The notes under the pieces are model-generated. The model did not search any database. It was not told the DNA's origin and saw only the letters and a list, made by a program, of their open reading frames with translations. Shown here in pieces: positions 59,347 through 64,000 of a stretch of 64,000 nt of DNA. The stretch covers positions 1,377 to 65,376 of the forward strand of contig CADCGK010000007.1 in the NCBI GenBank assembly GCA_902800965.1, read 5' to 3'. Position numbers and translations under genes: made by a program. The DNA is from an uncultured Bacteroidia bacterium. Lineage in GTDB: Bacteria > Bacteroidota > Bacteroidia > Bacteroidales > F082. The first letter of the stretch is position 1, and each line of letters starts with the position of its first letter.

Positions 59347-61091
59347 AAAACAAAAATATAGTCATAAACCGGCTGTAAGCCGCAATTCAAAATGATTTCA
59401 AGATTCTTGTATTCTTTTTGGAGATCCGCCACCAAATGTTCGGCTTCTTCTTCAGGGACGTCTTTGCCGTAAAACACCAGCATCACGTCACGGGAGCCAG
59501 CATCCAGCTTACGGCACAAGTCCATCGCCGCCTCCGTCCGCACGGGACTGTCGCTGAGCATCTGCTTGCCGCTGTACCCCACGTAGTCGCCCTTATGGAC
59601 CTCCACCTCCCCTTCTGCGTCACGGATGGCCGTGGAGACGAGACCTGTTGTGACCGACTCCATCATCTCTGTGACGCTGGCGATGTTTTCCTCTACGTTG
59701 GGATTGTCGCGGTCAATGAAGCCGATGCCATAATAGCCTTCGCCGATGGTGTTCGACGGCATCACATGGATATCGGCTTTTTTATAGAGTTCGGCGGCCT
59801 GTTCGGCAGCCATCTTGATGTTCTTGTTGTTAGGAAAGACGAGGATGTGCTTCGCGTTGATCCTTGCGAAGGCATCCAGGAAGTCCTGGGTAGATGGATT
59901 CATGGTCTGACCGCCTGCGATCACCTCATCGGCGCCGATCTCATGAAAAGCCTTGATCAAGCCCTCACCAGAAGCGACGGTGACGATACCGTATTTCTGA
60001 GGTGAGAGGTGAGAGGTGAGAGGTGAGAGGTTAGAGGTTAAAGGTGAGAGGTTTTGATTGTGCTGCAGCGACATGTTCTCGATCTTGATTGTCAAGAACT
60101 CGCCGTATTGTTGCATCTCGTTGAGGATGACGCCAGGCGTGAAGGTATGCACATGCACTTTCACGATGGTACCCTCACGAAAAGCCACCACCGACTCGCC
60201 CACGCGGTTCAGGTAGTCGATGATCACCTGCTCGTTGAAGGTTTCCAAATCGACTTTGGAACGCATCAGACGCAGCAGGAACTCCGTGCAGTAGCCGAAT
60301 TCGAGCTTGCTGTCCTCGTTGAACTTGTCGAGGTCAACAGCAGGAGCTGCAGGCGCGGAAGTCGGCATCAGTTCCTCTTCGCTGGTCTGGCCGCACAGAG
60401 CCTCGTTCATGCCACGGAAGATGCAGAGCAGCCCCGCTCCCCCACTGTCCACAACGCCGGCGTCTTTCAGCACTTGAAGCAGTTCAGGGGTATGGTCCAG
60501 CGACACCTGCATCGCTTGGAGCAGGGTCTCGAAATAACGGTTAAGGTCCTGTGTGGCATCGGCGGCTTCAACGCCTTCGCGAAGCACGGTGATGATGGTA
60601 CCCTCCACAGGAACCGGGATGGCTTTATACGCCTCCGCAACAGCAGCCGACATGGCATCAGCGAAGGCTTTGGTGTCCGCCGTAACAACACCTTGCAAGC
60701 CTTTGGCGAGGCCGGCAAAGATACGCGACAAGATCACGCCCGAGTTACCGCGGGCACCCAATAACATTCCGGACGAGGCTGTCTCGGCCGTCATTGCGAG
60801 CGTAGCGAAGCAATCCAATGAAGCGTCTGGAGTGGATTTTCTCCTTCCAGTCGAAGAGCCTTCGGGTTGCTTCGGTCGTGCCTCCCTCGCAATGACGGAA
60901 GGCGTCAGTGCCGCTTGCAATGACGAGACACCCGCCTTTAGGGTCATCAGCATGTTGTCGCCCGTATCCCCGTCGGGGATGGGAAACACATTCAAGTCGT
61001 TGATAAGGTTCTTTTCTCTTCCTAGAGCCACAGCCCCTTGACGGAGCATGGCCGCAAAAATCAAACTATCTAATTCTGTTGTCCTTTCCAT
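59340..61091 (-). CDS. fakA: Fatty acid kinase FakA (DAK2/DhaL domain) with two repeat-encoded insertions
   Basis: 583 residues versus about 550 in the characterised S. aureus enzyme. N-terminal DhaL domain: NVFPIPDGDTGDNMLMTLKA binds ATP/Mg through its Asp residues, and GMLLGARGNSGVILSRIFAG follows. Between them lies a segment of 61 residues, about 32 more than usual; 36 of these (SVIAREARPKQPEGSSTGRR to CFATLAMT) are translated from a REP doublet. A second insert, [18 protein letters not shown], is coded by a heptamer tract (60001-60052) before QKYGIVTVASGEG in the middle domain. The C-terminal domain is intact. FakA phosphorylates FakB-bound fatty acid for PlsX. Overlaps fakB by 7 bp and the MMPL gene by 22 bp. 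Confidence 0.92.
   Translation of the reverse strand: MERTTELDSLIFAAMLRQGAVALGREKNLINDLNVFPIPDGDTGDNMLMTLKAGVSSLQAALTPSVIAREARPKQPEGSSTGRRKSTPDASLDCFATLAMTAETASSGMLLGARGNSGVILSRIFAGLAKGLQGVVTADTKAFADAMSAAVAEAYKAIPVPVEGTIITVLREGVEAADATQDLNRYFETLLQAMQVSLDHTPELLQVLKDAGVVDSGGAGLLCIFRGMNEALCGQTSEEELMPTSAPAAPAVDLDKFNEDSKLEFGYCTEFLLRLMRSKVDLETFNEQVIIDYLNRVGESVVAFREGTIVKVHVHTFTPGVILNEMQQYGEFLTIKIENMSLQHNQNLSPLTSNLSPLTSHLSPQKYGIVTVASGEGLIKAFHEIGADEVIAGGQTMNPSTQDFLDAFARINAKHILVFPNNKNIKMAAEQAAELYKKADIHVMPSNTIGEGYYGIGFIDRDNPNVEENIASVTEMMESVTTGLVSTAIRDAEGEVEVHKGDYVGYSGKQMLSDSPVRTEAAMDLCRKLDAGSRDVMLVFYGKDVPEEEAEHLVADLQKEYKNLEIILNCGLQPVYDYIFVLC
60001..60052. repeat. Heptamer tract inside fakA
   Basis: GGTGAGA repeated four times, GGTTAGA, GGTTAAA, GGTGAGA: seven units on the plus strand, read on the minus strand as a 7-residue periodic [18 protein letters not shown] peptide. 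Confidence 0.92.
60790..60896. repeat. REP-like inverted doublet inside the fakA reading frame
   Basis: GTCATTGCGAGCG...GAAGCAATCC at one end, the inverted unit CTCGCAATGAC at the other, with a 40-base centre carrying the same GAAGGCTCTTCGACTGGAAG segment (on the other strand) as the intergenic copy at 57052. A degenerate half unit follows at 60904-60926. No stop codons in the reading frame used. Confidence 0.93.
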
Positions 61092-63556
61092 GGTTTTTTC
61101 TTCAATACACTACGCTTGTAAGCGGGGATTTTCATCAGCTGACGGAAAGCGAACGGCTGAAGCGAATAGGATATCATAATGGTTGACGCCATTCCGATGA
61201 GGGTGCTTAGCCCGATGGATTGAATGGCGGGGTGAACTGCGAAAAGTAAGGAGGCGACCACGATGATCAGGATGAGCGCCGAGAAGAAGATGGCCACCTT
61301 GTGCCAGGTGAGCACATCGCGGCTGCCCGTCCGGGCTTGGGTAAGCAGCCCTTCGGTGATGAAGATGCTGTAATCCACACCAATGCCGAAGATGAAGGTG
61401 GAGATGATGATGTTGATCAGGTTGAACTCCAGCCCTATCAAGGCCATGTACCCTTGCACCATGAACCAGCTGAGCACCATCGGGATGAACGACAGTAGCG
61501 CCGTGAGGATGTTGCGGAAGGAGATCAGGAGGATCAGCAGGACGAAGAGCGAGGAGATCCACACCGCGATGTTGAAATCGTCGTGGATGACCTGCACCAT
61601 GTCCTTGCAGTAATAGAACGGATCCAGGATGAAGGTCTTGGGATTCTTGATCACGGCTTCGGTCACCTTGTCCATGTCGGCAGCCTCCATCGAGACGTCC
61701 GTGAACACCATGTACTGGCCGTCGGCGTTGAGCTCGATGAAGTTGCCCAACAGGTTCTCGGGCACGATGCCGCTCTCCATCAGGGAAGCAGGCTCATAGT
61801 CGGCTTCCAGCATCCCGTTGAAATCCGCGAACATCGATGGGTCGAGGCCTAGCAGCTTGGCATTGCGTTCCACCAAGGATTCAGCATCTTTCACCCTCTC
61901 TTCCGTCCAGAAGGCATTCCATGCGGCAATGCGGGTCTCTTGTTCCTGTTCCGTCACAAACACTTTGGGAATCAAGTCGGTATAGCCATGAACGACTCCT
62001 TGTTTCGACAAAGAATCCAAGATGAGCATCAAGGATTGGTCGGCCTCCAGCGCCTCATCGAGATCGGTGGAGACGGTGGAATAGTATTTATGCACAAAGC
62101 CGTCGTTGTTCTTGGCGTTGAACAAGGCTTCGCTCTCCATCTCTTCGGGAGAATTATAGTCGAGGTTTCTCAAATCGCTGTCGAAGCGCACCTTGGGTGA
62201 GAAGATGATACCCACCACGATGATCGCCACGATGATGGCAAGGAACCATTTCCTTCTGTCGTAAGGCAGGTTGTTGAGCCGAGAGATGTATCGGAAGGTC
62301 TTGCCGGTATGGTTTGCCTTGCGTTTCGGCATAAAATGCGGCAAAAAGATCAAGGCGAAGAGTGTGCTACCCATCAAGGCGAAGGAGGCAAAGAGCCCGA
62401 AGTCGCGGAGCAGGTCGCTATCCGTGAACAGCAGGCTGCAGAAGGCACCCACGGTGGTGATGCATCCCAGGAACACCGGCGTGGACTCGTCGAGGAGCAG
62501 ACGCTCTGGATCGCCCACGAAGAAATGATGGACCAGCAGGTGCAGACAGTAGCTGATGGCCACGCCCAGCACGATGGCACCCAGTCCCAACGCCATCAGC
62601 GACATGCCACCTTTGATCCAGTAGATGCAGGCCAATGAGAAGGCAGCGCCATAGACGATTGGCACCAGCATCTTCCACAGGAAGGGGAAACTCTTGAAGC
62701 AGAAACCCAAGAGAATCAGGATCACAAGCAACGAGATGCCTACCGTGACCACGAGATCCGACTTGATCCGGCCTGCGTTCGACACGCTACCGATGGGGTC
62801 GCCGTGTGCCATCACCTTCACATCGGGATGCAAGGCCTGGAAGTCGTTTCTGGCACGGTCCAGCATCTTGGCGAAACGTGTGGCGGCGCCAGAATCCAGC
62901 ATCTTGAATGCCGGTGCGAGATAGGCTATCGTCACCGTGCTGTCGGAGCAGAAGAAATGGCCTTCCACGATGTTGTAGCCACCCACAGCTCCTTCCAACA
63001 GGTCGCCCAGGACGGCAGCCTTCAGGTCGAGGGGGTCGTTGGCGATCATCTGGGTGATGTCGCCCGTCTCGTCTTCCATCAGCATGTCATAATCCTTCTG
63101 CATCTGTGCAGCAGCCGTCTCAGGTTCCAGGGCTTTCTCGAAAGCCGGATACGCCGAGGTATCGACAAACGAAGGGACGTGCTCCAGCACGAAGTCCAGG
63201 GCATTGAGTGCCATCTCGGGCTCCATCTGGTAGAGGATGTTGGCGATATAGTGGCTTGAGGAATCCACCTCAAGAAGGTATTCCATGAACTCGTCCGTCC
63301 TTTCGGCCAACGTCACGACATCGAGAGGCTCGTCAGCGGAGGTCACCTGGATGAAGACCTTGTCCTTGAGGCCAATGGAGCCGAAAGCCAGCTGGCTCTC
63401 CACGCTGGATTCAGGAAGCAGCTTGGAGATGTCCTCCTCGTACTTCACCTTCAAACCGAAAAACAGAAAGACCCCGAAAGAAACAGCCATGATGATGTAC
63501 ATCAGCGGCTTATGGGATTTGAAATAGTTGTATATTGGAACAAAAATCCTATGCAT
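61070..63556 (-). CDS. MMPL/RND-family exporter
   Basis: 828 residues. Two clusters of six membrane segments around large periplasmic loops: LMYIIMAVSFGVFLFFGL at the start, then a helical cluster near residues 265-410 (DLVVTVGISLLVILILLGFC, LMALGLGAIVLGVAISYCLH), and a second from about 655 on (LFVLLILLISFRNILTALLS, FIFGIGVDYSIFITEGLL). GVDYSI is the MMPL signature. These proteins export lipids or lipid-linked products. The gene precedes fakA with a 22-bp overlap; the substrate is probably a lipid of this operon. Confidence 0.9.
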   Translation of the reverse strand: MHRIFVPIYNYFKSHKPLMYIIMAVSFGVFLFFGLKVKYEEDISKLLPESSVESQLAFGSIGLKDKVFIQVTSADEPLDVVTLAERTDEFMEYLLEVDSSSHYIANILYQMEPEMALNALDFVLEHVPSFVDTSAYPAFEKALEPETAAAQMQKDYDMLMEDETGDITQMIANDPLDLKAAVLGDLLEGAVGGYNIVEGHFFCSDSTVTIAYLAPAFKMLDSGAATRFAKMLDRARNDFQALHPDVKVMAHGDPIGSVSNAGRIKSDLVVTVGISLLVILILLGFCFKSFPFLWKMLVPIVYGAAFSLACIYWIKGGMSLMALGLGAIVLGVAISYCLHLLVHHFFVGDPERLLLDESTPVFLGCITTVGAFCSLLFTDSDLLRDFGLFASFALMGSTLFALIFLPHFMPKRKANHTGKTFRYISRLNNLPYDRRKWFLAIIVAIIVVGIIFSPKVRFDSDLRNLDYNSPEEMESEALFNAKNNDGFVHKYYSTVSTDLDEALEADQSLMLILDSLSKQGVVHGYTDLIPKVFVTEQEQETRIAAWNAFWTEERVKDAESLVERNAKLLGLDPSMFADFNGMLEADYEPASLMESGIVPENLLGNFIELNADGQYMVFTDVSMEAADMDKVTEAVIKNPKTFILDPFYYCKDMVQVIHDDFNIAVWISSLFVLLILLISFRNILTALLSFIPMVLSWFMVQGYMALIGLEFNLINIIISTFIFGIGVDYSIFITEGLLTQARTGSRDVLTWHKVAIFFSALILIIVVASLLFAVHPAIQSIGLSTLIGMASTIMISYSLQPFAFRQLMKIPAYKRSVLKKKPWKGQQN

Positions 63557-63559
63557 AAA

Positions 63560-64000
63560 TCAAAACACTGTCTCAAGTATCAGCTTCATATCCTTGAAAA
63601 ATGAGTAGTTTCTATAGTACTCGCAGTTGATGCGCACTTTGTCGGGATAGATGACATGGTCGTTGTACCAAAGCGCGATCTCGGTTTCCGTTCTCGGATC
63701 GCCGTCGGCTTTGGCTTGGTTCACATATTCCTTGATCATTTCTTCCTCGTGTTTGTATTTCAGCGTGGCTGGTCCTGTGATGCCGGGACGCATCTCGAGG
63801 ACGACACGGTCCTCCCCTTCCAGCTTGTCGGCATAGCCCGGCACGTCGGGACGCGGTCCCACGAAGCTCATGTTGCCGATGAGCACGTCCCATAGCTCAG
63901 GCAGCTCGTCGAGTTTGGTACGGCGGAGCATTGCGCCTTCAGGCGTCACCCTACCCTCGTCGGGATAGGCCACCGAGGGACCTTCGTCTTCCTCATACAT
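63560..64000 (-). CDS. Bacterial sugar transferase (initiating glycosyltransferase), partial
   Basis: The C-terminal 146 residues or so of a WcaJ/WbaP-type sugar-phosphate transferase; the gene continues past the right edge, so no start is visible. VTPEGAMLRRTKLDELPELW, then DVLIGNMSFVGPRPDVPGYA and EMRPGITGPATLKYKHEEEM are the family motifs. The enzyme loads the first sugar phosphate onto undecaprenyl phosphate for O-antigen or capsule synthesis. It lies 4 bp before the MMPL gene. Confidence 0.93.
   Translation of the reverse strand: MYEEDEGPSVAYPDEGRVTPEGAMLRRTKLDELPELWDVLIGNMSFVGPRPDVPGYADKLEGEDRVVLEMRPGITGPATLKYKHEEEMIKEYVNQAKADGDPRTETEIALWYNDHVIYPDKVRINCEYYRNYSFFKDMKLILETVF

Noticed and set aside
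60001..60052. CRISPR-like array
   Set aside because: Units are 7 bp with no spacers; neither this nor any other tract has the repeat/spacer pattern, and no cas genes were seen.
55059..64000. Complete aryl polyene biosynthesis cluster
   Set aside because: An ACP, a LolA-like protein and an MMPL exporter are present, but no ketosynthase, dehydratase or ammonia-lyase was seen in the window.

Overview
The window looks like a chromosomal segment of a member of the Bacteroidota, most likely an uncultured gut- or rumen-type Bacteroidales. The signs are Bacteroidetes-style promoters (TTTG/TTG, about 20 nt, TAnnTTTG), a type IX secretion C-terminal domain on an esterase, large barrel proteins of the TonB-receptor type, a SusB-like GH97 enzyme, a small RRM RNA-binding protein, and a lysine-fermentation operon ordered as in Porphyromonas and Fusobacterium. 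No gap between genes exceeds about 230 bases, and those gaps are mostly filled by repeats.

Layout. Bases 1-9303 (minus strand) hold a lysine-to-butyrate operon: atoD-like, kal, kce, [lipoprotein], kdd, kamA, kamB, kamC, [KilA-N gene], [secreted protein], kamD (cut by the left edge). It appears damaged. kce has lost about 50 internal codons out of frame, kamB is frameshifted at its P-loop, the kamA start is replaced by repeat DNA, no CoA-transferase B subunit lies next to atoD, and three unrelated genes sit inside. Bases 9414-15073 hold a small protein, an ECF sigma factor, uvrA, a ProX-type deacylase and arginine deiminase. Bases 15085-24391 hold a secreted GH2 beta-galactosidase, a thioesterase, a membrane protein, ligA, a HigBA-type toxin-antitoxin pair and a PatB-type C-S lyase. 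Bases 24527-33919 hold an RRM protein, tRNA-Arg(UCU), a tiny CVYGPP lipoprotein, a T9SS esterase, a translationally coupled psuK-psuG-barrel operon, a thioesterase, a porin-like protein, a C69 peptidase and a secreted protein. Bases 33926-45303 hold a cation exporter, a PreA-like dehydrogenase, two envelope proteins, the GH97 enzyme, a DUF2147-barrel-HD operon and an SDR. Bases 45412-54832 hold a lipoprotein/radical-SAM pair and a 2548-residue cyclic beta-1,2-glucan synthase. Bases 55059-64000 (minus strand) hold a lipid/envelope operon: sugar transferase, MMPL exporter, fakA, fakB/DegV, acetyltransferase, plsX, acyl carrier protein, LolA-like.

The most unusual feature is the load of short dispersed repeats and their entry into reading frames. 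(1) REP-like palindromes (GTCATTGCGAG...GAAGCAATCC), often as inverted doublets, lie between genes, inside fakA in frame, at the end of a thioesterase gene and at the kamA start. (2) Heptamer tracts of the form TNAGRRN (TGAGGAG, TTAGGAG, TCAGAAG, TGAGAGG and others) lie between genes and, in frame, inside GH97 (four times), the glucan synthase (three times), fakA and preA. (3) GAATTC-centred palindromes lie in the KilA-N gene and the kamC end. The strongest candidate for a little-described protein system is the radical SAM enzyme with its CVYGPP lipoprotein and a second, unlinked CVYGPP lipoprotein 20 kb away. All functional calls rest on reading the sequence and recalled family knowledge; no database search was run.
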